DNA of 64,000 bases from Epichloe hybrida (taxonomy: Eukaryota; Ascomycota; Sordariomycetes; Hypocreales; Clavicipitaceae): positions 3,596,001 to 3,660,000 of the forward strand of contig JAFEKR010000003.1 of assembly GCA_019022495.1 (NCBI GenBank). Direction: 5' to 3'. The notes beneath the pieces are model-generated. The model did no database searches. It saw only the letters and a program-made list of their open reading frames with translations, and was not told where the DNA came from. A program made the translations under genes and the position numbers. Numbering within the stretch: position 1 is the first letter of the stretch; the number at the start of each line of letters is the position of its first letter. Of the stretch, positions 20,677-33,415 are shown in pieces.

Positions 20677-23148
20677 CGAGCAACAAATGATATGCAGACC
20701 CGAATCTCGCGAGGGCTAATGTTGAATCTGGTGATGAAGCGTAAAGTTGCAGAGGCTGCCTGAAATGGTCATGACCACAGGTTGTATCGTCACGTATCGT
20801 CATCGAGCAAGTCGCGGCTGGGAAGTTGGGAGTTGGGAGTTGGGAGCTTACCCACTTGCCTGCCTGCCACAGGCCCACAGCCTGGTCCTGTGACGTCGTG
20901 GTTGTTGCCGTGGATGTTGCCGTGTGTGTGCGTCACGAGTCCGAATAAAGCTTACCCTAGACCACACTCATGATTCCGAAGGGGGCTGTCTGACAAGAAA
21001 ACCCGCGACCAGGAGGAAGCGGAAGCGGAAGCGGTCCGGGACAAGGAAAAAAAAAAGTTCAACGACCGAAATGCCAGTACCCGAAACCTGGTCATCAAAC
21101 GCGGAGAAAGCATTCGAATTAGCATACGCCTTTTGCCACGTGCGCGGCCTGTAATGTCCCGACCCCGAAGCACCGATGTTGCGCTCAAGAAAAAATAATC
21201 AGATGATGGATCCCTTCAAGGTCTTCGCCAATGACTTCCCCGCTTTTGGAGTAACCCAGCATTTGACGTGACAGTGTTCTACAAATGTGTCGCATTGAGG
21301 GAGAATAGTTCGCAACGGGAGACGAGGTCGCGTGTTACCGTAGGGGGGGCAACCGAAAGGCTCTCCGAGGGAACAATCCAGGGGCATGGTCCGTCTGCCT
21401 GCGTACAGAAAACATGTCAGTAGATCTTGTGAGGACATGTCATGCGATCAGTCTACGCCAGATGACGATTACACTGCATCTTGTCACATAGGAGAGTGTT
21501 TATGGCCGAGATCAAGTGTCTGGCAAGTTCACGTTGGCTACGAAGAAATGACGTTGCACAAAGAACTCCCCCCCCCCGCCCAAGATCGCAAGGGGGCTTA
21601 CTACGTTGCCAAACAGGTCGCTACACAGGTGCGGTTCTCAAGAGACGTGGGACGCGGTCACCATGATGGCAGATGGCTCGAGGGAACGAGGAAGCAAGCT
21701 TACGTCAGAACGCATCGGGATATTACGACCCATGGGCAGATCATCGTGGCGAGCCCGGAAGAGGGTGGCACACTGAGTAGTTTTCTGGCTATTTGTGGCC
21801 CCGTATTTGGTGTACCGATGTTATGAGGCAGGGCTTCTGATGGCTTCATGATCCTTTTATAGTTCGCACAATCTTCCTGCTTTTGGCTGGTACTTAGCTG
21901 AGCATGTAAAAATCACACGTGGCCGTTGCGCTGTTCAGATTTGCAGATGAAATGTCGATTGCCGATTCCCATGTCACCAGGATCATATGCAAGCCGAGTT
22001 AGGGCGCCCGGTTAGCCATCACATCTAATAACGAGCAGATGTGCGAGCAGGATAGCTCGATGAAATTTGGTAGCACAGCAAAAGGAGCGGCGTCCATATT
22101 ACACACTAAGAGACGTTGTCTGTTGCATGGAAGACAAGAGATTACCCGTGTAACCGATTTCTTAATGAGCCCAGAGTCAAGATCAAAATCCAATATTTGA
22201 GCTGAGGGAACCGCCTGCTGGTTTTCAGTCTCATCAGCTCGTGGGCGACTGCTCAAATTGAGATGGGCTGCACGGAATCTTGGGAGCTTCGCGAGTGAAA
22301 CTTCTTGACCAGAGATGGCGCTAGGAGTGTTCAAGAATTTGAATTTGGGCAGTCTCAGAGATGGGAGCCAACGTATGGGTTGGTTTGAAATGATACCAGA
22401 CTTGTGTGTGCGAATAACGAGCTTTGGATCCCGTAATCCTTATCTCCAACATGGTTCGTCTGGTTTAGCAACAGCCTTGGACTCAGGTTACGCAATGAAG
22501 GCCACTGTGCTACAAAGCCTACAAGAAACGTCATGACCGAGCGCGCGACCGGTCGTGTTACTGTGCGATAGATATTGAGACGTTTTATCACAGGAGAAGA
22601 TGACATTTCTGACAGCTCTTGATATCTATCCGCAAAACTTTCTACAACAAGGGTTGGTGAGCGAGCGAGATGTCGAAGGCTCACGGATACTTACATTGCC
22701 AGCTCACCGTTGTGGTTGGCGGCAGAAACTGCAGCTTGTCACCTTTGTCACCGATTCTGATGGCGGAAGAGTTCCACTTCCCCGGACAATTGAGTGAACA
22801 TAGCCTTATGACTGCTCTGTGCGAGTATATGGAAATGGACCCGTCCGTCTGCTGCTCCATCGTATTGTACAGAGAGCAACACCACGAGCCCTGCAAAGAA
22901 GCATAGAGTTGATACGTGCAAGTCGATAAGGCCTCTCGCTCCTGCAAGAACCCGTCAACACCAAGAGCAGACGGCATGTTTGGCGCGCTAAGATGATCAA
23001 CAGCTCGAAGGGCAGGCTGCCAAGACTGAGCCCTGTGAAACTTGGATGCATGCGCCTTTGGAAACGTCGAAAATTCACTCGCGACTCGAGAGGCCGCGGG
23101 AATATAAATTGCATGCGATACCCAAGTCTGTCGTCTTGTTGGTCGGGA

Positions 23149-23156
23149 TATAAAAG
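23149..23156 (+). promoter_or_regulatory. TATA box of the small gene at 23239
   Basis: TATAAAAG stands 83 bp before the proposed start codon, a normal distance for a strongly expressed fungal gene. CT-rich and A/G-rich leader sequence lies between. Confidence 0.6.
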
Positions 23157-23238
23157 CAACAGGTTCCTCTACACAAGACGCCAGGCACAAGACCAGAGAG
23201 AAACCTCGAGAGAAAAGAGAACTGCAACCAGATCAAAC

Positions 23239-23576
23239 ATGCCCGGATCCAACGTTCAAGCAAATGGTATGTTACAGCGAGGTACAATCAACTTTACCTG
23301 CCCGAGGAAGTTGCAGCCATCCATCACTGAGGCAAGGCCAAGACATCTAACAATCGAGCAGGAACAGGGCAAGCGGTAGTCAATGGCAATGAGAAAAAGT
23401 CGCCCGCAACCGAGTCTTTCGCCATCGAGCGTTTTCGGAGAGATGACGGCCCTTGGCATCAGCCATTTGATACCTTGTCAAGTGTTCGTGGAGGCCAGGG
23501 TTCTCCAACAAGACGCAACAACGGTGCCGGGCCACCATCTTCTGTTCATCAGGGATCACAAGCCCCCAAGCCCTGA
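23239..23576 (+). CDS. Small hydrophilic protein, function unknown
   Basis: Exons 23239-23266 and 23362-23576 join to 80 residues; the intron has a GTATGT donor and a CAG acceptor. The product has no signal peptide or membrane segment. It is rich in Gly, Asn, Ser and charged residues, with a central R-F-R-R-D-D-G-P-W-H patch. A consensus TATA box upstream and the clean splice join are the main evidence that it is real. I do not recognise a family. The frame ends at TGA 23574; a further 3' exon cannot be excluded. Its compact, polar composition recalls small stress- or conidiation-linked fungal proteins, but that is only an impression. Confidence 0.5.
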
Positions 23577-25924
23577 CAGTCCTTTCACGAAGAAGCGGCA
23601 GTGACAAGGGCAGAGGTCAAGGAGAGGAATGTCTTTGAGCTGAGAACGGAAGACAAGGATGATAGTACCAAATGACAGGTACTTGGACCCGGGAAGCGGG
23701 AATTGACCTATCATTTTGGAGCTCGGAGGGATGGAAATATGTATAGGGCACCGAGACGAATAAATTGGCAAGGCGGCAGCGTCTGGCCACACCATTTCAT
23801 GCCACCATCTTGGAGGAAACGTTGGAGGTGGCGATAGTTCACCGATTCTCGGTCAAGCACGTCAGTACCCCCCGCAGTATGGGCCAAAGACGAATTTCAT
23901 TCTGCCGTTGGCTCTGAGCGGGCGAATATGAAGGCAATTTTTACTGTAGCACCATGATCCCAAGTCTGTAAAAAAAAAAAACAATTCATGGCTGGTGCGT
24001 GACCTTGGCTGAGACATGTGAATAACAACAAGACCAGAAAACTGTTTACAAATGAAGAATGGCGCGTGGGGGCGGTTTTTATTTTTATTTTCATTTTACT
24101 TTTACTTTTTTTTAAAGGTGATTGACAACACCACCACCACTAATGGGGAATGCGGCTTAGCCTTGGAACTGGGGAGAAATTCGTCTCATGCTAGGCGCGG
24201 GAAATTGCGGGAAATTGCGGGAAGGGGCTGGGAACCCGTCTCGGGGTATTATTGTACTCTCTCAACTCTGACTCAGCAATCTGGCCACGGGCTTGGATGC
24301 AGCAGCTCCCTCATTATGTGGCATCACGATTCACCAGTCAAGTCATACGCCAAGTCTTGATTCGAGCTCTCATTTAAGTCCAACCAATGCCCCCGTTGAT
24401 AAGTGGCGCCGCTTCCTGTCGCATCCGCCGTAATTTATCTGGTGGATCCTTGGTGCTGAATATTACTCCGTATGTAATACAGCCTCTTTGTGCTCGTTGT
24501 CCTGAAGACGCTCTTCTATTAAGAAGCTCTACGGGGTAAATATACGGATTACACAGTCTATGTTGTATAAGTTATGGCAGGGGAAGCCCCACAGCCCCAC
24601 AAGCCAAGGAGATAGTAAGAGATACTACTCGGTATTTAGTGCTAGTTGACGGACGCAGTGCCACACTAAGCCACGGAAAGGTCTATCATTGGCCTGCTGC
24701 CCCTAGTCCTGTACCTTCTGTAAAAACAAACAGGGAGTTCCCCGTACATAAAATCATTAGACTGCATGCATGTAAGGAACCCAGAAGGTTGTGCTGGCAT
24801 TGCACCTTAATACATACGGATTACAATTGCTGATGTCTGTGGCTCCGCATGGGCCCAGCGCACAGCACCTAACATACAACTAAAATAGAGCTCTGTCCAG
24901 CTTCGCATTGGCGAGGACTATGGCGCTTAAGCGGGGGCATGGCGCCGGCAAAGGTAACAAGCTTGTTGAGTCAAAAGCAAGGTAGCAGGTATTATTAGCA
25001 GAGGAATACCTGACGAATGCAGGAAGTGGGGGGGGAATTGATTCGCCACAGCTAGGCTCTAAAAGGGGTTCGATTTGCGTTCGACCCGCGCAGCCTCCGC
25101 TAATACCCAATCCGTATGCACCGACCCCGGGGCACCAAATGGCAAAGACACAAGGTACTCGATACTTGGCAGCCTTCCGAGAGTTGGAGCGCATGCACGG
25201 ACAGTCCGACTGACTGACTGGCTGACTGACTGGCTGACTGGCCCCTCCCATTTCATCTTCCTTCAGCTGCAGGAGCTCAGCGCACGACGCCCCGGCCGGC
25301 CTGCCCATGCCATGCCAATGATGCCATGCCGTGCCATCACTTCACAGTCCTCTTGCCTTTTCATTCCTTTCACCTCAACACAATCAAACAGCGGCATTCG
25401 CTGTTGCGCGACACCTATTTCTCGCCAGAAACTCGCCAGCACGTCCAAGAGCATCGGGTCGTTTCCTTCGTTCGCCAAGTGCTACTTTGCGTTTTCGCCT
25501 TGACTGTTCGCGCCAAAGGACGAACGAACCGTGCTCCGCTTCTCAAGTTTCAGTGCGGATTACGGATCCGTATTAAAATAGGCGCCTTCTCGAAAACAAA
25601 AAACCGTCACTCGCCCAAAGTCCCCCCAAAGTCTGACTCTGACCGCACGCATTTGTTTTGTCTCACCTCACTTTTTTTGCCAACACCGCCTTGTGCCGCG
25701 ACGGACCCGCCAATTCAAATCCATCACGCAATATCTGGCAGCTGTTTAATTTAATGATTCCTTCTCATTCTCTGCCAAGAACCAGCCGAAACGAAAAGGG
25801 TACATCACTGCCGAGGCTGTGTATCGGGGCAACTGCCTTCTCGCCACAGCCTGCCTGTCCTTCCCGACGAGAGAACCCAACGAACCCCTGAAGTATCGAC
25901 GACCGAAAAAAAATAAAAAAAAAA
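23577..25924. other. 2.3-kb gene-free stretch
   Basis: No supported gene is seen. Contents: an A12-like run near 23968, T-rich pyrimidine tracts near 24078-24116, a GCGGGAAATT duplication (24197-24216), several TACGGATTAC/TACTCCGTA motifs (24464, 24543, 24815, and a TACGGATCCGTA palindrome at 25561), and a GACT/GGCT tandem tract (25208-25242). The last 600 bases are C/T-rich and are probably the promoter and leader of the gene at 25925. Confidence 0.55.
25208..25242. repeat. GACT/GGCT tandem tract
   Basis: A run of CTGA-type tetramers with the order GACTGACTGACTGGCT repeated imperfectly about twice. It is a simple minisatellite in a gene-free region. Confidence 0.85.
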
Positions 25925-26786
25925 ATGGGTGAGAATTCCCTTTCTTGCCTGCAAATCGACGGCAAATTGTCATTTGCATGTATCCAACTAACAAAATCGC
26001 AACGCAGTTCTCTCCTACACTATCGTACCATTCAACGATATCAGCAAGCTCCCAGCTTGTGCTGTTGGTTGTCAACCCCTGTGGGACGCCAATGGTGGAT
26101 GTGTCCCTCCAGCTATTCCCGCAGCTGATCCGAAGGTCTACGGCGAATGCTTCTGCGCCAACAGCAAGGTTGCAGCCTTCTCAAGAGCGGTTTCCGGTGT
26201 ATGCGACAATGCCTGTCCAGGCGACCCTAAAGGCGTGAGTTCCATCGCTGGCTGGTTCTCCAATTTCTGCAATGTCAAGGCGGGAGATACACCCAAAACG
26301 GCTGCCTCGACAAGCGCTGGCGCAACGAAAACTCCAGGCTCAAGTAACAGCGGAAGCATTAGCGGTGATGGTGGTGGTGGTGACTGGTAAGTCTTGAATC
26401 TCGACCCTCAGGATTTTCCCTCCTTACCGACTGCCCGATCTTTCATGCTAACCACAGTTGAAAAAAAAAAAAACAACAGGCTCTCTAGCCATTGGCAATG
26501 GGTCATCATGCTTGTCATTCTGGTCGTTGGTATTGCCGGTATTTGGATCGGTGCCTGTATCTGGCGCCGTCGATATTTGCGCAAGAAGGATCGACAGACC
26601 TCACTGGGACAGAAACATTCTGGATCTGTCAACAACCCGTCCTGGGGCCCAGCCATCACAGGGTCCGAGTCAGCGACCCCCATGAATTTTCCCACTGGAC
26701 GCGATGCTGAAAGGGGGATTGTTCACGAAAAGCCCCAAAAAGACAAGCAGAAGAAGAAGAAGTGGACGGTGACTGAGCGCACATAG
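25925..26786 (+). CDS. Cys-rich, single-pass membrane protein of filamentous fungi
   Basis: Exons 25925-25928, 26008-26386 and 26480-26786 encode 229 residues. The first coding exon is only ATGG, giving M-V-L-S-Y-T after splicing, a start I remember for related fungal proteins. Residues 15-80 form a Cys-rich domain with about eight Cys (C-A-V-G-C near 16-20, then C-V-P-P, C-F-C, C-D-N-A-C, F-C), probably disulphide-bonded and outside the cell. A Gly/Ser/Thr-rich linker, one TM helix (about 135-155) followed by R-R-R, and a Lys-rich cytosolic tail complete it. The layout suggests a surface or wall-sensing membrane protein, but there is no classical signal peptide, and function is unknown. A poly-A tract lies just before exon 3. 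Confidence 0.75.
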
Positions 26787-27613
26787 ACGACACTTTTCGC
26801 TCTGCGGTTACGAGTTCTTACCGACACCATTCGTTACACGACGATCCGAACATCACACTCCTTTGCATATCTCCCAACCAAAATCGCACGACCTTTCCAA
26901 CTTTTCTAGCCTCATCTTGATTGGCACGCTGAAGACACAGCGGTACCCAACCCGAGAACCATGTCGTGCCGACATGTTACACCTGCACAGCGCTTTGCCT
27001 CCCGGCACATCTCTATTTACCTCTGGCTACCCGACATGTCCTGATGGACTCGACTTCTACCAAAACCACTGAATTGTGTGGTTCTCTCTGCGCGCGGATC
27101 AGGGAACATTCCACACCATGATGGAATAAGATTGGTAGTGATATGGCTTGACGTTGTTTGCGCATATCTTTGACCCGTCTGGTCCTTCCTATATATACTT
27201 TTAACGGCGTTGCTGGTCTATATCCTTAATCTGGTTGTTTATTTTGTCATTGGGACTTATACACACTGCTCTGTATCGAACTTTTTTTTTTTTTTTGGAT
27301 TCTGTTGGGCGGTCATTGGCGTTTTTTTTTTTCCTGTTGGGGCATTACACATTTCGACGCCATACAGTAGAGTCGACAGCCGGCAGGCTTCGTCTTTGGA
27401 AGGCGCCTCTGTTTGGGAAAGGTACAGGACAAGCAAGGAGGAGGAGCATCGCCACGGCAGACAAGCTACCATTCATATTATCTTCTTCACATTCAACGAT
27501 GACCCATTACTTTTTGAATGATGTTGCTGATGCTTCCTCGTTTATTCATGCTAATACCTATTCTATTAAGGATATACGAAAATTAGGATGTTTGCTGCCA
27601 ATGATGATTCTAT
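26787..27613. other. Convergent 3' regions
   Basis: Between the membrane-protein gene (+) and the debranching-enzyme gene (-). It contains two T-runs near 27282-27296 and 27320-27331. No gene is seen. Confidence 0.6.
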
Positions 27614-30600
27614 TCACGCCTTTTGCTGCTCCTCCATGGCATCCATGTACAGATCGATCAAACAACCGGCTGACCATGCTTGTGTAGGACTCTGTAATTG
27701 GAACGGAATTAGTCAAGTGGCTTCAAATGCGATTTTCGACCAGAGCTTGGATTGAAATAAAGAAATCAAGGTGAAACATACCGAATCTGGGCAATGCTCT
27801 CCATTCTTCTGCGTCAACTCTGCCAACCCAGCCCATGCACTCTCCTGGATCATCTGCTTACAACCAGCTAACCGCCTCGTGACTTGTTGGAACGCTTCGA
27901 CTCTCCCCGCAGGAGTGGTGCGTCGCTTCAAGTCAAACTTGAGCAGCGCACGGAGGAAGAAACCTGTCGGCCACAGCCACTCGGGACCCTGGTGGTAGTT
28001 TCGACCTCTGCTCGTGGCAAAGTCGTCACTGTCTTCGCTATTTCGGTAATAGGGTCGGTAGTTGAGGTCTGCGGGATCCAAGGTGGCCATGCCGGTTGGA
28101 CCACGGAGAACCGAGTCTGCTAGACACAGCGCGTGCATTGCGTGATCAGCGTTGAAGAGTTCGGGCGCGACAGTCATGGCGATGGGGAAGTTTGGCCGGA
28201 ATTGGTAGTCTTCATACTCCTTGCCGGACTTGTATAGATCTTTGTAGATTCCTCGGCGATTGACGACGGCTGGGTTCACGTCGTACTTGGAGTCATCTTC
28301 TGGTGATAAAGGTACGAAATAGCATTTCTCAAAGTTGTCCTTGATTCGGGCTGCCCAATCCTGGAACTTGACTGGCGTTCCTTCGGGGGTCTTGACCGAG
28401 GAATAGGCAAACTTGCCTTGCTGGTTCAATGTGGATAGCCAAGCCAATGTGCTGTACAGTAAACCGGTGATTTCAACGGCAGCACCGTCGCGAGGCGTTC
28501 CTGGTACTCCCTTGGACCCTGCTCGCTCACTTTCTCCCATCTTATCCATCCAAGTGCCACAGTTGAACTGGTTGCCGCCGAAAATGATACCCGTGTCCCA
28601 ATCGACGTAGATGTGTTGATTGAAGCCATCATCTGTCATCTGAGAGTCAATCTGTGGACCAGCATTGGCCTCCCGGAATTTCAGGCCGGAAGCATGTCTC
28701 TGCAGAGCCTCCTGGATGACATCTTCGATGGTGCTCTCTTCCGAGTACGCTCGAGGATCGTCAGTGGGGAACCAGGCATCGTCGTATGGCAAGAAGCGTC
28801 TTTTGACAGTTGTCTTCAAGATTCCCAATCCGTCAGGTGCCAGCCGCACGTAGTCTTGGATTGTCTGTAAGAAGAACCAGATAGAATCTCGTGCGTTGTA
28901 GCGAGGGGCATCACCGCTACTGAGAAGATTGGGAATCATGCCATGCTTGAGAACACTTGCAAACGCGTGAATATGCTCTTTGGCCTCTTCAAACCGCCCA
29001 GTGCCGAGGTAAAGGCCACTTATCGAGATGAAAACATCGCGACCCCAACATCTTGCCCATTCAACAGCAAAATGTGGCAGTCCTGCTGCTATGGAAGGTA
29101 CAGCTTTATTCGGCCAAAGGGAGGCAGATTTAACAAGACCGGTCTGCTGGATGCTGACAAGTGCAAGATTCTGGAGGAACCACTGGCCCTTCTTGATGTC
29201 CTCTCCCATGAGTTCCAACGCCCGGTCACGACTGGCATTGTAGGCAGTTCTCAACACCAAGCCAAAGTAGCGAGGGAGAAGAAAACTGGGGATGGTTCGA
29301 ATGGCATCGAACCTCTCTCTGAGCCATTCCGCCGGACTGGCGAGCTGCTCGTTACCCGCGGTCTCACTCATCCTCTGGACTCGCCCAAGAATGTAATCGA
29401 GTGCCCAGGTGCCATCGCGGAGGTTCTGGCAGAGGGGATGCGCGAGATTGTTCTCGCGAATGACACCCTTCATTACGCTCCACCACCCTTGCAAACCAGC
29501 ATATACGAGCTTGCCATGGCCTGGAATATCGTAAGTCCCGTCACGCCCACTACTTGAGTCAAGCTCCTCAGCCTCGCATTTGTACATTAAGAAATTGAGA
29601 TCAATGAGATTCAATTTGTCCCACGCTTCCTTGGCACCCGAGGTGACATAGGTATCCAGACCCGCCGAATGCTCTGCAGCAGGAATCCACGTTTCGAAAA
29701 GGGCGATGCTTCCGGGAGGAAATTTGTCCCTCACCGTGATGACGGTATCGTCTCCGCAAACATCCACGTTGACACCTCCGATATCTATGACCCGGCTCGG
29801 GAGGCCAACGAGGTGTTCGGTGTTGTCAACTGCTTGCTTTGTAGCATCCTCACTAGCATCCACTTCTAAGCTCCAGCTCCCAAGGTGCTGCGCTCGGGTT
29901 CCCGCAAGATTGACAGGGCTCAAGCTTCCATTGCCGTTGCCGTATCCGGGGAACGCAGTGTGCGCTATCAGGAAATACCCCTTCCTTGATTCAGGGTGGA
30001 CCCTATGGACGGTAACATATTCCTTCTCGTGATGAATGTGGGTTTCATCGTAACCATCCTTGCCCATCAACGTGTGGATTTGGTTGAGCAGCTTCTTCAC
30101 TCCGGCGATGCCATTCTTGCCCCGGCCAACCTTGATGGGTGTAGATTTTGAGGATTCTGACGTATACAGGCGTGTCTCATTCACAAGATCCACAAGCTTG
30201 GGATAGACTTCATCATATCCCATGACCGAGCCCGTTGCGCTGGCGCACATGCTGACGAGGGCTGCATTTGGCAGAGTGTCTCGAGCATCTCGCTTTTGTG
30301 CTGGCGTTTCGTTATCATGGGTGCAATCCATAAACAGCGCATGAACTGGAGTAGGCTTTATTCTGCGTATGACTTCTCTTGTGAGGTCGCCTTTGCTCTC
30401 TGAGTTTGGCGAGAAAGATGGATCTCCACGAGATACCTCGTCAAACTCAAAACTACCGATAGGACGGCCGCCATGCCTGTGAACCAATCTGCTAAGCTCA
30501 GCTGTGCTCCATGCTTGCATTGCTTCGCGGATGAGTGAGCTGAGACCAAGTCGCTTGACAAAGATATAATCGGTTTCTTCCGACCCCGAGAAAAGCTCTG

Positions 30601-32432
30601 CCACAACATACAGGTCCGGCCGCACGCGTCGTGCTTCATCAAGAATGTGTTCTGCCACGTGAATTGGCGTTGAATGGCAGTTGTCTATCCGGAGACCAAC
30701 GAAGTATTTTGCCAGCGTGCGAGCGTATTTGGTCATGTGCTCCCAAAGCCAAGGACTGTCCTCTGGTTTTGAACCATACCGTAGCTTGACGCAGTCTCCC
30801 CATACGATAACCTCTCGTCGCAGGTATACGCGGGAATCGGGGCCAGCATGGTCGATTAGCGCATTGCCACCCCACACCCAGCCATTGTTGACCAACATGA
30901 GATCTCGCGCGGAGTGTTTGGATGTGGTTTCGTTCGATGGCAAACGCGTGAAGTATGATTCGATCAATGGATTTTCCGAGTTTATGGGACCGAGCTTGGG
31001 GCCATGATCGTCCAGGCGAACATACTTGATGCGGTTGTATAGCTGCTCCAGGATTTCCTTGACATCGCCGTCGTACACCTCATACAGGGTCACGTTCACA
31101 GCGTCCAGTATTTTCACCATTTCTAAGCGCGCTGCGGCCCTGTCTGGAGAGCCGGAAGACTCGCCCTCGTATCTGCCGAAGCAGAATGAAAGCAGGGTCG
31201 ATGCTACATTGGGGTCCACGGCTCTTCTGAACCGCGCACCCAAACGGTCAAATCCCAACAGTCCATGTTTGCGGATGAAGGAAACCTTTTCGTCCAAGGT
31301 CGCATCTTTGAGCTTCTCAACATCTTCCTGAAGCTGGTTCGCATCTCGGGGTGTGCTTGTTTTGGCATTGGTCCAAGCTGACACGGCAGCATCAGCATCT
31401 CGTTCGACATCCAGAACATAATATTCCCACAAACGAATCTTGGCGATAACGTCTTTCTTGATAGCATCCATTATGAGTACAAGATCATTTGACGACTCTA
31501 GATTTGTTGGAAGACCGAGAGATGCTAGATTCGAGCTCAACTCAAGTAATTTTGAGTCTAGTTCATAAGCGGGTTCCAACCAAGGAGCGGTCGACAAATT
31601 GTAGCCAGCTTCTGGATGCTGCTCCAGCCATTTCGAGTTGTGAGCTGTGTGGTTGAGGACAATATCAGTCAAGCTCAATAACGAATGTTGGCGCTCCAAG
31701 CTATCGACCATCTTCTTCACATCTGCTTCACCAGCAGGAAAACAAGTAGGATCCCAGCCGAGTTGGTCGTACAAGCTATATGGAGAATTGGAGGAGCCCC
31801 GAATTTGCAGAGGTGTAAAGTGGATCATGTTGTATCCTCGGTCGCTGATTCCTCGCAGGTGCCTCTCCCAGTCGGTAGGATACCTGCCCATGAATTTGCT
31901 GATGACAGAGAAGATGGAGAGCGCTGGCAAGGGGATGGGTGACCCTTCCAATTGCAGACGAGGCGCAACATCTATATAATAAAGCGGAGTTTTCTTCAAC
32001 TCCAGCGCGTTTTGCGGCGTTTTGTCCGACAGATGTGGCTCGAGGCTCGGCAATTCTGCGTACGTGGTATAGAACGCATAAGCTCCCGACTGATATATCT
32101 CAATTGAAATCTCAATGGTGCGATTAAAGTCAGGATTCAGCCTGGGAAAGGGGAATTAGTCAAGAAATATCGAGCAGAACGGCCTCCCTGAGCTACGCAT
32201 GATGGTGGAAGACAAACTTGAACTCCCTGAAGCTGTCGCGTCGGAACGACTGGCCCTTCTCCGGGACATTGACCCATAAGCTTCCATGGCGGCAAATGGA
32301 CGAGGTGCCCTCAATGGCAAAACGGAGGGTTACGGGGTCCTTTGACAATGGTGCAATGTGTATGAACTCTCCCGCAACATCAGGAGAGCCATCATCGTTG
32401 AGCGGCAACGAATAGACTTGGGTGGACGTCAT
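27614..32432 (-). CDS. gdb1: Glycogen debranching enzyme (4-alpha-glucanotransferase / amylo-1,6-glucosidase)
   Basis: Exons 32197-32432, 27782-32141 and 27614-27691 join to 1557 residues, the usual length for eukaryotic GDE. The short last exon restores the family ending S-P-T-Q-A-W-S; without it the frame drifts into intron. The N-terminal glucanotransferase part (GH13-like) shows D-x-V-L-N-H-T, G-L-R-I-D-N-C-H-S with the catalytic Asp, and V-A-E-L-F-S-G with the acid/base Glu. The C-terminal amylo-glucosidase part (GH133-like) shows W-G-R-D-V-F-I-S and a late Q-N-x-E-H type segment. The enzyme shifts maltotriosyl units and removes the alpha-1,6 branch glucose during cytosolic glycogen breakdown. 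An ATG five codons upstream (32447) is an alternative start. It is the longest gene here. Confidence 0.97.
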
Positions 32433-32530
32433 GGTGCCTGGACTCATGATGTGAAAGAAAGGAGGGCCGGCGTCTTTGCCGCCCCGCGCTACAAAGACAC
32501 AACGACGACGTCAGCGACGAGCCGAGCTGT

Positions 32531-32554
32531 GCTGCTGCTGCTGCTGCTGCTGCT
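32531..32554. repeat. GCT trinucleotide repeat, eight units
   Basis: Eight uninterrupted GCT triplets lie about 100 bp upstream of the debranching-enzyme start codon, probably in its promoter or 5' leader. Confidence 0.95.
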
Positions 32555-32660
32555 ACTACAGGCGAAATCGGTTCGGGATCCACAAGAAGCTCCAGGACCG
32601 GACCAGCTCCAAACTGTCGACTTCTCGAGTCGGTCAATCGATTCCAGTGCATGGATTGAC

Positions 32661-32690
32661 CTGCTGAGCACTGCTGAGCACTGCTGAGCA
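32661..32690. repeat. 10-bp tandem repeat, three exact copies
   Basis: CTGCTGAGCA is repeated three times without change. Confidence 0.95.
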
Positions 32691-32864
32691 GCAAGACGGC
32701 AGAAATCACGAGCCGAACGCTGACATCGGGATCGATAGGACATCGATAGGACCGGGCTCAAAAAGAGACAGGAGCACAAACAGGCTAGAAGTAGAAGACG
32801 GAGAGGGTCAGCAGAGCTGCAGAGAGAGGTGGTGAGATCTCGATGAGCCCGGCTGTCTTATGGG

Positions 32865-32914
32865 CGACCACCAACGACCACCAGCGACCACCAACGACCA
32901 CCAACGACCACCAA
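32865..32914. repeat. 10-bp tandem repeat, five copies
   Basis: CGACCACCAA is repeated five times; one copy ends in G instead of A. Confidence 0.95.
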
Positions 32915-33380
32915 CGGGCAGGAACGACCGAGTCGTCCGGTGCCTCGCCTCCGCTGAGTCCAGTCAGTCAGTCCAAGCTCGAGATTTGGTTCCGCCAACT
33001 ACCAACACCAACTGCACCGCTTTGTTTGTTCTTGCGCCCAGATCTGCCCGACAAGAGCCATCGGACGTGTGCGAAGCCTTCTGATGAGAAAGAACCAAAC
33101 ACGTATACATCGTGTGCACGCAGGCGAACGATCGTGCTCCAATACAATGCACGACACGGCTACGAGCATACGATCACGGATGCCACGGAGAAAGCACGGA
33201 GAAAGCACGAAGAAGGCCAAGCACCTTTTTGCTTCTTGGCAGGGCTTTGTTGTGCCTTCTTGTCCAAGTCATGGCCAATCCAATAAGTCGATTTCCCATG
33301 TGGCGGAATTTTTGATCCGCAGCCTTCGAGCCCAGGCACGGTTTCGACTTTCCCACCCTCGTCCTCATCCATCCTCATCC

Positions 33381-33415
33381 TTGAATTTTGAATTTTGAAT
33401 TTTGAATTTTGAATT
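33381..33415. repeat. 7-bp tandem repeat, five exact copies
   Basis: TTGAATT is repeated five times. A shorter direct repeat, CATCCTCATCC-like, lies directly before it. Confidence 0.95.

Larger units (their letters stand above)
20590..23238. other. 2.6-kb gene-poor stretch
   Basis: It starts with the channel gene's promoter and ends with the promoter of the small gene at 23239. Between them are three tandem repeats (20644-20676, 20825-20845 and an AAGCGG run near 21019) and overlapping ORFs of 65-170 codons. The minus-strand ORFs at 21999-22334, 22355-22684 and 22681-23190 have some plausible splice sites but match nothing I know and overlap a + strand TATA box. I leave them unannotated. Confidence 0.5.

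Noticed and set aside
22355..23190. Minus-strand ORFs with possible splice sites in the gene-poor stretch
   Set aside because: No family resemblance, and they overlap the promoter and TATA box of the + strand gene at 23239. I could not join them into one convincing frame.
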